Translations under genes and position numbers: made by a program
Source: Streptomyces sp. JJ38
GTDB lineage: Bacteria > Actinomycetota > Actinomycetes > Streptomycetales > Streptomycetaceae
Direction of reading: 5' to 3'
Length of the DNA stretch: 57,854 nt
Assembly: GCF_019303475.1 (NCBI RefSeq)
Contig: NZ_JABLSI010000033.1
Span: 18,208 to 76,061 of the forward strand
Notes under the pieces: model-generated
Told to the model about the DNA's origin: nothing
Databases searched by the model: none
Seen by the model: the letters and a program-made list of their open reading frames with translations, nothing else
In this document: positions 24,843 through 33,443 of the stretch, in pieces
Layout: the number at the start of each line of letters is the position of its first letter
How positions within the stretch are numbered: position 1 is the stretch's first letter

Positions 24843-26120
24843 CTACGCCCGAGCCCGGTCCGCGTAGGCGAGGAACGTCCGGGCCGCCTCGCGCACGTCC
24901 TCGGCCGTCCAGTCGAGCCCGGGCGCCTCGACGGTGACGTCGGTCGCCGCGAGGCCCGGCGGCCCCGCCGCCCACCAGAGCCCGAACAGCGCGGTGCCGG
25001 TCTCCTCGGCCTGCCGCACGGCGGCCAGCGTCAGCGCGTCCGGATCGCCCGCGAGCCAGACCTCGAACTGGTGCGTGTGCGGCTCCTCCGGGTGGACCGC
25101 CGCGAAGGGCAGCTCCGCGGCGTCGAACGCGGCCCGCAGCTCCGCCGCGACGAGCCGGGCCCGCGCGACGTAGGAGGGCAGCCGGGGCAGCTCGCGGTCG
25201 AGCCCGGCGAGGGCCGTCAGCACGGCCGGCCACTGCTGGACGAGGTTGCCCCCGTAACGGTGCCGCCAGGCCCGCGCTTCCCCGACGACGTCCGCGGGAC
25301 CGGCGAGCGCGGCGCCGGACAGTCCGCGCAGCGACTTGTAGAACGAGACGTAGACGGAGTCCGCGAGGGTGGCGATCTCGGCCAGCGAACGGCCGAACCA
25401 GGTGGTGGACTCCCACAGCCGCGCCCCGTCGAAGTGGACGACGGCCTCCCGCTCGCGGGCCGCCTCCACGGTCCGGTTCAGCTCGTCCCAGGTGGGCAGC
25501 GCGTACCCGGCCGCGACCAGCGGCAGCTCCAGCATCACCGTCCCGACGGGCTCGTCGAGGCCGTGCACGTCCTCCGCCGTGACCGGGGCGCGCGCGCTGC
25601 CGATCCGCACCGGCTGGAGCCCGCTCAGCCGCTCCAGCGCGTCCCGCTCGTGCTGCACCGGGTGCGCCCCGGGGTGCAGCGCGACGCGGGGGTTCCCGGT
25701 GCGGGCCGCCCAGCAGCGCAGGGCCGCCTGCTGGGCCATCGTGCCGGTGGGGAACCAGACGGCGGCGGCCGTGCCGAGCAGTTCGGCGGTGCGTTCCTCC
25801 AGCTCGGTGACGACGCCGTCGCCGTAGAAGTCCGGCCACTCGGCCCCGGACCGGGCCACGGCCTCGCCGACCTCGGCGAGGCGCTCGGCGAGCGGCCGCA
25901 CCGGCCCCGTCGACAGCTTCCGCCGGGCCCGCTCGGCGGCCACCAGGCGCCGCCACCGGCCGACACCCCCGGACCCGTCGTCCGGCTCGTCGTCCGGGCC
26001 GTCGTCGGGGCTGTCGTCCGGCCCGCGGCCGGGTGCCTCGTCCCGGCCGCTTCCCAGGCCGCCCCGCGGTGTGGCCTCCTGCGCGGGCGGCTCCGCGGAC
26101 CGGTGCTCGTCGTCTGCCAT
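24843..26120 (-). CDS. Threonine-aldolase-like PLP enzyme (beta-eliminating lyase family)
   Basis: A fold-type I PLP enzyme of 425 residues, related to low-specificity L-threonine aldolase (GLY1/LtaE). The family features are WPDFYGDGVVTELEERTAELLG, HPGAHPVQHERDALERLSGLQ, and HFDGARLWESTTWFGRSLAEIA with the cofactor-binding Asp. The Schiff-base Lys lies in VYVSFYKSLRGLSGAALAGP. The N-terminal 50 residues are acidic repeats (DDSPDDGPDDEPDDGSGG) absent from E. coli LtaE. The ATG at 26120 is used. It is convergent with the response regulator (9 bp between stops) and divergent from the DUF2520 gene. Activity on threonine, allo-threonine or another beta-hydroxy amino acid cannot be decided. Confidence 0.83.
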   Translation of the reverse strand: MADDEHRSAEPPAQEATPRGGLGSGRDEAPGRGPDDSPDDGPDDEPDDGSGGVGRWRRLVAAERARRKLSTGPVRPLAERLAEVGEAVARSGAEWPDFYGDGVVTELEERTAELLGTAAAVWFPTGTMAQQAALRCWAARTGNPRVALHPGAHPVQHERDALERLSGLQPVRIGSARAPVTAEDVHGLDEPVGTVMLELPLVAAGYALPTWDELNRTVEAAREREAVVHFDGARLWESTTWFGRSLAEIATLADSVYVSFYKSLRGLSGAALAGPADVVGEARAWRHRYGGNLVQQWPAVLTALAGLDRELPRLPSYVARARLVAAELRAAFDAAELPFAAVHPEEPHTHQFEVWLAGDPDALTLAAVRQAEETGTALFGLWWAAGPPGLAATDVTVEAPGLDWTAEDVREAARTFLAYADRARA

Positions 26121-26247
26121 GTGCGCATCCTCGACCGCTCACCGGGTGTGACGCGACCGATTAACCCGGTGCCGCGCCCCGGCGCGTAGCATGGGTCCGA
26201 CGTCCGGTACCGGGATACAGCGGACTGGAACGGAAGGCCCGAACCGC

Positions 26248-27219
26248 GTGAACGAACCCGTGAACGAACACGATCCCGCCCGGCCCCCTCGGCCGGTCTC
26301 CTCCCCGCAGCCCGCGCAGCCGGCCCGGCACGCCCACGAGCGGCCCGCCCGGCTGGGCGTCGGCGTGGTCGGTGCCGGGCGCGTGGGCCCCGTGCTCGCC
26401 GCGGCCCTCGGGCTCGCCGGTCACCGCACGGTGGCCGCCTCCGGGGTCTCCGACGCCTCCCGCCGCCGCGCGGCCGAGCTGCTGCCCGGCGTGCCGCTGG
26501 TCGAGCCCCGCGAGGTCCTGGCCCGCTCCGAGCTGGTGCTGCTCACCGTGCCGGACGACGCGCTGCCGGACCTGGTGGGGGGCCTGGTCGAGACGGGTGC
26601 CGTCCGCCCCGGCCAGCTCCTCGTCCACACCTCCGGCCGGTACGGCACGGCCGTGCTGGAGCCCGCGCTCCGGGCGGGCGCGCTGCCGCTCGCCCTGCAC
26701 CCGGTGATGACGTTCACCGGCACCCCGGTCGACGTCCATCGGCTCGCGGGCTGCGCCTTCGGCGTCACCGCGCCCGAGGAGCTGCGGCTGGCGGCCGAGG
26801 CCCTGGTGATCGAGATGGGCGGCGAGCCCGAGTGGATCGCCGAGGAGGCCCGCCCGCTCTACCACGCGGCCCTGGCCCTGGGCGCCAACTACCTCGTCAC
26901 CCTCGTCGCGCAGGCGCAGGACCTGCTGCGCTCGGCGGGGGTGGCCGCGCCGGACCGGATGCTGGGCCCGCTGCTCGGGGCGGCCCTGGACAACGCCCTG
27001 CGCTCGGGCGACGCGGCGCTGACCGGCCCGGTGGCGCGGGGCGACGCCGGTACCGTCTCCGCGCACCTCGCCGAGCTGCGGCGGCACGCGCCGGGCGCGG
27101 TGTCCGGCTACGTGGCCATGGCCCGCACCACGGCCGACCGGGCGCTGGCCGCCGGTCTCCTCAAGCCCGAGCTGGCGGAGGACCTGCTGGAGGTCCTCTC
27201 GGACGGAGCACGCCCATGA
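26248..27219 (+). CDS. Rossmann-fold / DUF2520 protein
   Basis: A 323-residue protein with an N-terminal NAD(P)-binding fold: GxGxxG in LGVGVVGAGRVGPVLAAALGLAG at about residue 35, and LVLLTVPDDALPDLV. The C-terminal helical part (ARPLYHAALALGANYLVTLVAQAQDLL) is the DUF2520 domain. The family resembles ketopantoate or hydroxyacid reductases. The start of a panC operon is a conserved place for it in actinobacteria, so a step in pantothenate supply has been suspected; this is inference. The GTG at 26248 has GGAAGG about 10 nt upstream and is preferred to the ATG at 26191. It overlaps panC by ATGA. Confidence 0.86.
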   Translation: MNEPVNEHDPARPPRPVSSPQPAQPARHAHERPARLGVGVVGAGRVGPVLAAALGLAGHRTVAASGVSDASRRRAAELLPGVPLVEPREVLARSELVLLTVPDDALPDLVGGLVETGAVRPGQLLVHTSGRYGTAVLEPALRAGALPLALHPVMTFTGTPVDVHRLAGCAFGVTAPEELRLAAEALVIEMGGEPEWIAEEARPLYHAALALGANYLVTLVAQAQDLLRSAGVAAPDRMLGPLLGAALDNALRSGDAALTGPVARGDAGTVSAHLAELRRHAPGAVSGYVAMARTTADRALAAGLLKPELAEDLLEVLSDGARP

Positions 27220-28190
27220 CCCTCCTGCACACGGCCGCCGAGCTGCGGCGGCTGCGCACGGCCGAGGGGCGTCGGGGCGTGGTGATGACCATGGGCGCCC
27301 TGCACGACGGGCACGCGGAGCTGATCCGCACGGCGCGGGCCGCGGTGGGCCCGGGCGGGCAGGTCGTGGTCACGGTCTTCGTCAACCCGCTCCAGTTCGG
27401 CGCGGAGGAGGACCTCGACCGCTATCCGCGCACCCTGGACGCCGACCGCGTGGTGGCCGCCGAGGCGGGAGCGGACGTCGTGTTCGCGCCGGGCACCGAG
27501 GAGGTCTACCCGGGCGGGGAGCCCGAGGTGCGCGTCTCGGCCGGGCCCATGGGGGAGCGGCTGGAGGGCGAGCACCGGCCCGGACACTTCGACGGCATGC
27601 TCACCGTCGTCGCGAAGCTGCTGCACCTCACGGCCCCCGACGTGGCCTTCTACGGGGAGAAGGACGCCCAGCAGCTCGCCCTGATCACCCGCATGGTGCG
27701 GGATCTGAACTTCCCGGTGGAGATCGTCGGCGTGCCCACGGTCCGGGAGCCGGACGGCCTCGCCCTCTCCAGCCGTAACCGCTATCTCTCGCGGCACGAG
27801 CGGAAGGTCGCGCTGGCCCTCTCCCGCGCGCTGTTCGCCGCCCGGGACCGGCTCACGGCCGAGGCCGCGCTGCGCGCCCGGGCCGCCGCCGCCCCCGCCC
27901 GCGAGGGGCGGGCGGCGGCGCTCGCCAAGGTGGGCGAGTCCCGCGCCTCGGCCGACGCGCACGCGCTGGCCCACGCCACCCGCGGCCCGTCGGCCGCGCT
28001 GGCGGCCGCCCAGCTGGTGCTGGACGAGGCGCGCGGCCTGGACGTCGACTACCTCGCCCTCGTCGACCCGGCCGACTTCACCGACGTCGACGACGACTTC
28101 GAGGGGGAGGCCGTCCTGGCCGTGGCCGCCCGCGTCGGCGGCACCCGCCTCATCGACAACATCCGCCTGCCGTTCGGAGCCGCAGCATGA
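27216..28190 (+). CDS. panC: Pantothenate synthetase (pantoate-beta-alanine ligase)
   Basis: PanC joins pantoate and beta-alanine via a pantoyl-adenylate, the last step of vitamin B5 synthesis. The HIGH-type motif MGALHDGHAELI, the pantoate site PLQFGAEEDLDRYPR, the stretch VAKLLHLTAPDVAFYGEKDAQQL and the KMSKS-like ALSSRNRYLS are all visible. At 324 residues it is somewhat longer than E. coli PanC because of an Ala/Arg-rich insertion around residues 215-250. The start is ATG 27216. Both ends overlap neighbours by ATGA, so the DUF2520-panC-nadB block is translationally coupled. No panD is nearby. Confidence 0.96.
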   Translation: MTLLHTAAELRRLRTAEGRRGVVMTMGALHDGHAELIRTARAAVGPGGQVVVTVFVNPLQFGAEEDLDRYPRTLDADRVVAAEAGADVVFAPGTEEVYPGGEPEVRVSAGPMGERLEGEHRPGHFDGMLTVVAKLLHLTAPDVAFYGEKDAQQLALITRMVRDLNFPVEIVGVPTVREPDGLALSSRNRYLSRHERKVALALSRALFAARDRLTAEAALRARAAAAPAREGRAAALAKVGESRASADAHALAHATRGPSAALAAAQLVLDEARGLDVDYLALVDPADFTDVDDDFEGEAVLAVAARVGGTRLIDNIRLPFGAAA

Positions 28191-29992
28191 GTACCGCGAC
28201 CGGCTCCACCCCGGGGAGCGCCCGGGGCGCCGCGCCCACCGGCATACGCCTCGCCGCGCCCGCCCCGAGCTGGGCCATCGAGGCCGACGTGGTCGTCGTC
28301 GGCTCCGGCGTGGCCGGGCTGACGGCCGCCCTGCGCTGCGTCGCGGCGGGCCTGGCCACCGTCATCGTCACCAAGGCCGACCTCAACGACGGCTCGACCC
28401 GCTGGGCGCAGGGCGGCATCGCCGCCGCGCTCGGCGAGGGCGACACCCCGGACCAGCACCTCGCCGACACCCTGGTCGCGGGCGCCGGGCTGTGCGACGC
28501 GGCCGCCGTGCGCACGCTCGTCACCGAGGGGCCCGACGCCGTCCGGCGGCTGATCGCCACCGGCGCCGTCTTCGACACGGCCGCGGCGACCGGCGAGATC
28601 GAGCTGACCCGCGAGGGCGGCCACCACCGGCGCCGCATCGCCCACGCGGGCGGTGACGCGACCGGCGCGGAGATCTCCCGCGCCCTGGTGGAGGCCGTGC
28701 GCGGCGCGGGCATCCGCACCATCGAGCACGCGCTCGTGCTGGACCTCCTGCGCGATGCCGAGGGGCACACCGCCGGCGTCTCCCTGCACGTCATGGGCGA
28801 GGGCCAGCACGACGGCGTCGGCGCCGTCCACGCGCCCGCGGTCGTGCTCGCCACCGGCGGCATGGGCCAGGTCTTCTCCGCGACGACGAACCCGGCCGTG
28901 TCCACCGGGGACGGCGTCGCCCTCGCGCTGCGCGCCGGGGCGGAGGTCAGCGACCTGGAGTTCGTCCAGTTCCACCCGACGGTGCTCTACCTGGGCCCGG
29001 GGGCGGAGGGGCAGCAGCCGCTGATCTCCGAGGCGGTGCGCGGCGAGGGCGCCCACCTCGTGGACGCCGACGGAGTGCGGTTCATGGTCGGTGCCCACGA
29101 GCTGGCCGAGCTGGCCCCGCGCGACATCGTGGCCAAGGGCATCATGCGGCGCTGCCGGGAGCGGGGCACCGACCACATGTATCTGGACACCCGGCACTTC
29201 GGCGCCCGGATGTGGGCCGAGCGCTTCCCGACGATCCTGGCCGCCTGCCGCTCGCACGGCATCGACCCCGTGCGGGAGCCGATCCCGGTGGCCCCGGCCG
29301 CCCACTACGCCTCCGGCGGTGTGCGCACCGACCTGCACGGCCGCACCACCGTGCCCGGGCTCTACGCCTGCGGCGAGACGGCCTGCACGGGTGTCCACGG
29401 CGCCAACCGCCTCGCCTCGAACTCCCTGCTGGAGGGGCTGGTCTTCGCCGAGCGCATCGCCGCCGACGTCGCCGCCGCGGCCCGGCCGGCCCGGGTCCCG
29501 GCCGAGCCGCCGCCCGAGCTGCCCCTGCTGCCGCCGGAGGCCAGGATCGAGATCCAGCGGATCATGACGCGCGGCGCCGGGGTGCTCCGCTCGGCCGAGG
29601 GCCTGGCGGCGACGGCCGCCGCCCTGGCGGCCCTGCGCCACGCCGGGTCCGCCGAGGAGCCCGCGGGCTCGGCGGGCAAGCCCGCCGAGCCGGGCACCGA
29701 GAGCTGGGAGGTCACCAACCTCCACCTGGTGGCCTCCGTCCTCGTCGCCGCCGCGGCGCGGCGGGCGGAGACCCGCGGCTGCCACTGGCGGGAGGACCAC
29801 CCGGACCGGGACGACGCCCGGTGGGCCCGCCACCTCGTCGTGACCCTGGGCGCCTCCCCGGCGTCCGATGAGCCGCGCCCGGGCCAGCCGCGCCGCGACG
29901 AACCGGCCGCCGCGGCGCGGCTCACCCTGCGCACGACCGACACCACCGGCTTCCCGCCGGTCATCCCCGCCGCATCCGAGGAGAAGCCGTGA
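28187..29992 (+). CDS. nadB: L-aspartate oxidase
   Basis: NadB oxidises aspartate to iminoaspartate with FAD, the first step of de novo NAD synthesis. The FAD-binding motif is VVVVGSGVAGLTAALRC at about residue 35. The dinucleotide and substrate regions are RWAQGGIAAALGEGDTPD, GGHHRRRIAHAGGDATG and GVHGANRLASNSLLEGLVF. The length is 601 residues, with a streptomycete-type linker EEPAGSAGKPAEPG near residue 490 and a low-complexity tail. The ATG overlaps the panC stop, and the end overlaps nadC by GTGA. Quinolinate synthase nadA, which would act next, is not in this window. Confidence 0.96.
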   Translation: MSTATGSTPGSARGAAPTGIRLAAPAPSWAIEADVVVVGSGVAGLTAALRCVAAGLATVIVTKADLNDGSTRWAQGGIAAALGEGDTPDQHLADTLVAGAGLCDAAAVRTLVTEGPDAVRRLIATGAVFDTAAATGEIELTREGGHHRRRIAHAGGDATGAEISRALVEAVRGAGIRTIEHALVLDLLRDAEGHTAGVSLHVMGEGQHDGVGAVHAPAVVLATGGMGQVFSATTNPAVSTGDGVALALRAGAEVSDLEFVQFHPTVLYLGPGAEGQQPLISEAVRGEGAHLVDADGVRFMVGAHELAELAPRDIVAKGIMRRCRERGTDHMYLDTRHFGARMWAERFPTILAACRSHGIDPVREPIPVAPAAHYASGGVRTDLHGRTTVPGLYACGETACTGVHGANRLASNSLLEGLVFAERIAADVAAAARPARVPAEPPPELPLLPPEARIEIQRIMTRGAGVLRSAEGLAATAAALAALRHAGSAEEPAGSAGKPAEPGTESWEVTNLHLVASVLVAAAARRAETRGCHWREDHPDRDDARWARHLVVTLGASPASDEPRPGQPRRDEPAAAARLTLRTTDTTGFPPVIPAASEEKP

Positions 29993-31029
29993 CGACCCCT
30001 GACGACCGCACCCGAACCGAGCCGGTGGACCTGCCGTTGCTCCAGATCGGCGGCCCCGGCGCGACCGCCGCCTCCGGCGGCTGCGGGGACGCGTGCGGCT
30101 GCGGCGAGCTGGACGAGGAGCTGGACCTCGACCCGCTGGAGTGCGGTCTCGACCCCGAGCTGGCCCAGCTCCTCGCCGAGGCCGGGCTCGACCCCGTCCA
30201 GGTGGAGGACATCGCCCACCTGGCCATCGAGGAGGACCTGGACCACGGCGTGGACGTCACGACCGTGGCCACCGTTTCGGAGGACGCGGTGGCCACCGCC
30301 GACTTCACCGCCCGCGAGGCGGGGACGATCGCGGGCCTGCGCGTGGCCGAGGCGGTCCTCTCGGTGGTGTGCACGGACGAGTTCGAGGTCGAGCGGCACG
30401 TCGAGGACGGCGACCGGGTGACGCCCGGCACCGTCCTGCTGAGCGTGCGCACCCGCACCCGCGATCTGCTGACCGGCGAGCGCAGCGCCCTCAACCTGCT
30501 GTGCCACCTGTCCGGGATCGCCACGGCGACCGCCGCCTGGGCGGACGCGCTGGCGGGCACGAGGGCCCGGGTCCGCGACACCCGCAAGACGACACCGGGC
30601 CTGCGGGCGCTGGAGAAGTACGCGGTGCGCTGTGGCGGGGGCGTCAACCACCGCTTCTCCCTCTCCGACGCCGCGCTGATCAAGGACAACCACGTGATCG
30701 CGGCGGGCGGCGTGGCCGCGGCCTTCAAGGCCGTGCGGGACGAGTTCCCGGAGCTGCCGATCGAGGTCGAGGTGGACGACGTGGACCAGATCGAGCCCGT
30801 CCTGGCCGAGGGCGCCGACCTGCTGCTGCTGGACAACTTCACCCCGGCCGAGACGGCCGAGGCGGTCGCCCTCGTCGCCGGGCGGGCGGCCCTGGAGTCC
30901 TCCGGGCGGCTCACCCTGGCGAACGCGGCCGAGTACGCGGCGACGGGCGTCGACTACCTGGCCGTCGGCGCGCTCACCCACTCCGCACCGATCCTGGACA
31001 TCGGCCTGGACCTGAGGGACGAGGCCTGA
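29989..31029 (+). CDS. nadC: Nicotinate-nucleotide pyrophosphorylase (carboxylating)
   Basis: This enzyme converts quinolinate and PRPP to nicotinate mononucleotide. The core is marked by EDLDHGVDVTT, RDTRKTTPGLRALEKYAVRCGGGVNHR, LIKDNHV and LLLDNFTPAE, the phosphate and quinolinate ligands. The first about 60 residues are an extension rich in Gly and Cys (GGCGDACGCGELDEE) and acidic residues, outside the known catalytic fold. Four cysteines within nine residues could bind a metal, which is inference. The GTG at 29989 overlaps nadB, and coaX begins 3 bp after the stop. Confidence 0.95.
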   Translation: MTTPDDRTRTEPVDLPLLQIGGPGATAASGGCGDACGCGELDEELDLDPLECGLDPELAQLLAEAGLDPVQVEDIAHLAIEEDLDHGVDVTTVATVSEDAVATADFTAREAGTIAGLRVAEAVLSVVCTDEFEVERHVEDGDRVTPGTVLLSVRTRTRDLLTGERSALNLLCHLSGIATATAAWADALAGTRARVRDTRKTTPGLRALEKYAVRCGGGVNHRFSLSDAALIKDNHVIAAGGVAAAFKAVRDEFPELPIEVEVDDVDQIEPVLAEGADLLLLDNFTPAETAEAVALVAGRAALESSGRLTLANAAEYAATGVDYLAVGALTHSAPILDIGLDLRDEA

Positions 31030-31032
31030 GCC

Positions 31033-31839
31033 ATGCTGCTGACCATCGACGTCGGAAACACCCACACCGTCCTCGGCCTCTTCGACGGCGAGGAGATCGT
31101 CGAGCACTGGCGGATCTCCACCGACGCCCGCCGTACCGCCGACGAGCTGGCCGTGCTGCTGCAGGGCCTGATGGGCATGCACCCGCTGCTCGGCGTGGAG
31201 CTGGGCGAGGGCATCGACGGCATCGCGATCTGCTCGACGGTGCCCTCGGTGCTGCACGAACTGCGCGAGGTCACCCGCCGCTACTACGGCGACATCCCCG
31301 CCGTGCTGGTGGAGCCGGGAGTGAAGACGGGCGTGCCCGTCCTCATGGACCACCCGAAGGAGGTCGGCGCCGACCGGATCATCAACGCGGTCGGCGCGGT
31401 CGAGCTGTACGGCGGCCCCTGCGTCGTCGTCGACTTCGGGACGGCGACCACGTTCGACGCCATCTCCGCGCGGGGGGAGTACGTCGGCGGCGTGATCGCG
31501 CCCGGCATCGAGATCAGCGTCGAGGCGCTCGGCGTGCGCGGGGCCCAGCTCCGCAAGATCGAGCTGGCCCGGCCCCGCTCGGTGATCGGCAAGAACACGG
31601 TCGAGGCCATGCAGTCGGGCATCCTCTACGGCTTCGCCGGCCAGGTGGACGGCGTGGTGGACCGGATGGCCCGGGAGCTGGCGGGCCCGGACGGCGATCC
31701 GGACGACGTCACCGTCATCGCCACGGGCGGGCTGGCGCCGATGGTGCTGGGGGAGTCCTCGGTGATCGACGAGCACGAGCCATGGCTCACCCTGATCGGC
31801 CTGCGTCTGGTCTACGAGCGCAACGTCGCCCGGATGTGA
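31033..31839 (+). CDS. coaX: Type III pantothenate kinase
   Basis: CoaX phosphorylates pantothenate, the committed step to CoA. It belongs to the ASKHA fold: phosphate-1 motif LLTIDVGNTHTVLGLF at the start, VGADRIINAVGA, and phosphate-2 region VVVDFGTATTFDAIS. The length of 268 residues and the absence of a CoaA-type P-loop identify the type III enzyme. The start is ATG at 31033. It completes the DUF2520-panC-nadB-nadC-coaX operon, which links pantothenate production and use with NAD synthesis. Confidence 0.96.
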   Translation: MLLTIDVGNTHTVLGLFDGEEIVEHWRISTDARRTADELAVLLQGLMGMHPLLGVELGEGIDGIAICSTVPSVLHELREVTRRYYGDIPAVLVEPGVKTGVPVLMDHPKEVGADRIINAVGAVELYGGPCVVVDFGTATTFDAISARGEYVGGVIAPGIEISVEALGVRGAQLRKIELARPRSVIGKNTVEAMQSGILYGFAGQVDGVVDRMARELAGPDGDPDDVTVIATGGLAPMVLGESSVIDEHEPWLTLIGLRLVYERNVARM

Positions 31840-31911
31840 CGCCCGGGACCGGTGGGCGGCGGCGGGCGCGTCACGAGGGCATTTCGTCCGTTTAGCACTT
31901 AAAGTCACACT

Positions 31912-32607
31912 ATGCCCACGCCACATGGTTCCCGAGGCGGTATGGCCTTCAGCACGGAGGAGCTGAGCGTGCTCCGTCGTGCCCTCGCCACCGCCCTCCA
32001 GTCCGCCGCGCTCCCGGCCCAGGAGATCAGGGAGTGCCTCCACCTCGCACTGGCCGTGGATGACGCGACGCGTGAAGCCGCACGGCTCCGGCGGTTCCTC
32101 TTCGCCGAGGTGGACCGCTACCGGGCCGCCCTCCCCGGCTCGGCCACCGGCTACCTCGGCCGCCTGCGCGACGCGCTCGACGCGGGCTACACCGCGACGG
32201 ACGAGGACGTCGTCGCGCTCCGCCGGCTCTGCTCCGCGCCCGCCAGTCCCCGGGAGGCCGCCCGCCGCACGGAGCTGCTCGTCCGGGCCGCCCTGCCCCT
32301 CGCCCGCACCCGCCTGCTGGCCCTCCCGGGGGGACGCGCCGCCGAGGGCGAGGAGGAGCGCCGGGCGCCGAAGGAGCAACCCGCGAAGCAGGAGCCGGGC
32401 AAGCAGGAGCCGGGCAAGCGGGAGCCGGGCAAGCCCGGCGAGGAGCAGCCCGGCAAGGAGAAGCCGAAGCCCGCCCAGCAGCCCGAGCCGGAGCGTGAGC
32501 GTCCCGGGGAGCCGAAGCGGCCCTCCCGGCCCATCCCCACGCCCGGTGAGGTCTTCCCGCCGCGCCGCAAGAGCCGCCCGCCGGAGGCCGAGCTGCTCAC
32601 GGCCTGA
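31912..32607 (+). CDS. Hypothetical protein with helical N-terminal half and KEPGK-type repeats
   Basis: I do not recognise the family. Of 231 residues, the first about 135 look alpha-helical and Ala/Leu/Arg-rich (FSTEELSVLRRALATALQSA). From about residue 145 the protein becomes a Lys/Glu/Pro repeat (KQEPGKQEPGKREPGKPGEE), probably disordered. No signal peptide or membrane segment is seen. The ATG at 31912 follows a 72-bp gap behind coaX that contains an AT-richer stretch (CGTTTAGCACTTAAAGTCACACT), suggesting its own promoter. Coding is supported by the length of the open frame and the G+C-type codon pattern. Confidence 0.68.
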   Translation: MPTPHGSRGGMAFSTEELSVLRRALATALQSAALPAQEIRECLHLALAVDDATREAARLRRFLFAEVDRYRAALPGSATGYLGRLRDALDAGYTATDEDVVALRRLCSAPASPREAARRTELLVRAALPLARTRLLALPGGRAAEGEEERRAPKEQPAKQEPGKQEPGKREPGKPGEEQPGKEKPKPAQQPEPERERPGEPKRPSRPIPTPGEVFPPRRKSRPPEAELLTA

Positions 32608-32715
32608 CCCCGTGCCGGGGGCCGCCGGGCGCGGCTCCCCGGCCGGGCGAGTGTGGCGAAGGCCATGCCCGGGTCGGTCCGCGCCGGGCCGGGGGCCTGC
32701 CCTACTCTCGTGCCC

Positions 32716-32892
32716 ATGGACTACATTGCCGCACTCACCCCTTCTGCGGTGATGGCCGTTGCCTTCACCGCGCTCATCGTGACGATCGTCCGGAGTCAGG
32801 GCGGCGCCAACAAGGCCAAGGAGGACGCCGCCGTCGACGCGGCGTACGCCCAGGCCGAGGCGGCGACCGCGGAAGGCGAGGCCCGCGTCTGA
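32716..32892 (+). CDS. Small single-span membrane protein
   Basis: A 58-residue protein starting MDYIAALTPSAVMAVAFTALIVTIVR: one N-terminal transmembrane helix followed by a hydrophilic, Ala/Glu/Lys-rich tail (GGANKAKEDAAVDAAYAQAE). The start ATG 32716 is chosen because the residues before it (from 32653) are Pro/Arg-rich and not membrane-like. A strong terminator follows 24 bp after the stop, which supports a real transcribed gene. Function unknown. Confidence 0.7.
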   Translation: MDYIAALTPSAVMAVAFTALIVTIVRSQGGANKAKEDAAVDAAYAQAEAATAEGEARV

Positions 32893-32916
32893 CGGGTCGG
32901 CAAACGCGCACCACCA

Positions 32917-32957
32917 GGGTCTGCGGGAGAACCACCGGGTTCTCCCGCAGACCCTTT
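32917..32957 (+). terminator. Strong intrinsic terminator
   Basis: GGGTCTGCGGGAGAACC (32917-32933) is the exact inverse complement of 32938-32954, a 17-bp stem with a 4-nt loop followed by TTT. It separates the small membrane protein gene from the BlaI-like gene and is the clearest terminator in the window. Confidence 0.93.
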
Positions 32958-33041
32958 GCCGTTCCCGGGCCGCCCGGGCTCCCGCCGGGCCCGGCTCCCG
33001 GTGCCCGCGCGGCCGGGGCGCGGCGACCTATCATTCTTCCT

Positions 33042-33434
33042 GTGCCACGACCTTTGGGAGAGCTCGAAGACGCGGTGATGACGCGGGTATGGCGGTGGAA
33101 CCGCCCGGTCACCGTGCGGGAAGTTCTCGAGGACCTCAGGGAAGAACGGCGGATCGCCTACACGACGGTCATGACCGTAATGGACAACCTGCATCAGAAG
33201 GGCTGGCTCCGCCGCACGCAGGAGGGCCGGGCCTATCGATATGAGGCCGTCTCCACCCGGGCCGCGTACTCCGCCGCACTGATGAACGAAGCGTGGTCGG
33301 CCAGCGACAACGCCGCGGCCGCGCTCGTCGCGTTCTTCGGGATGATGTCGCAGGAACAGGTCGAGGCGCTGCGGGACGCCCTGCGGGTGGTGCAACTCAA
33401 TGGGGTGCGGCTGACCGCCCCGGACGAGCGATAG
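33042..33434 (+). CDS. BlaI/MecI-family transcriptional repressor
   Basis: A 130-residue winged-helix protein: LGELEDAVMTRVWRWNRPVT, then VREVLEDLREERRIAYTTVMTVMDNLHQKGWLRRTQEGRAYRYEA, which is the helix-turn-helix and wing of the BlaI/MecI/CopY family. The C-terminal helices (YSAALMNEAWSASDNAAAALVAFFGMMSQEQVEALRDAL) form the dimerisation part where BlaI is cleaved by its protease. No BlaR-type sensor protease or beta-lactamase gene is adjacent, so the inducer is unknown. The start is GTG at 33042. The acetyltransferase gene starts 9 bp after its stop, so they share a message. Confidence 0.88.
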   Translation: MPRPLGELEDAVMTRVWRWNRPVTVREVLEDLREERRIAYTTVMTVMDNLHQKGWLRRTQEGRAYRYEAVSTRAAYSAALMNEAWSASDNAAAALVAFFGMMSQEQVEALRDALRVVQLNGVRLTAPDER

Positions 33435-33443
33435 CGTGCGGGC

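Noticed and set aside
29362..32379. A 1005-codon open frame on the minus strand over nadB, nadC, coaX and the following gene
   Set aside because: Antisense to genes with clear motifs. The composition (Gly/Arg/Asp/His-rich) is typical of a shadow frame in high-G+C DNA.
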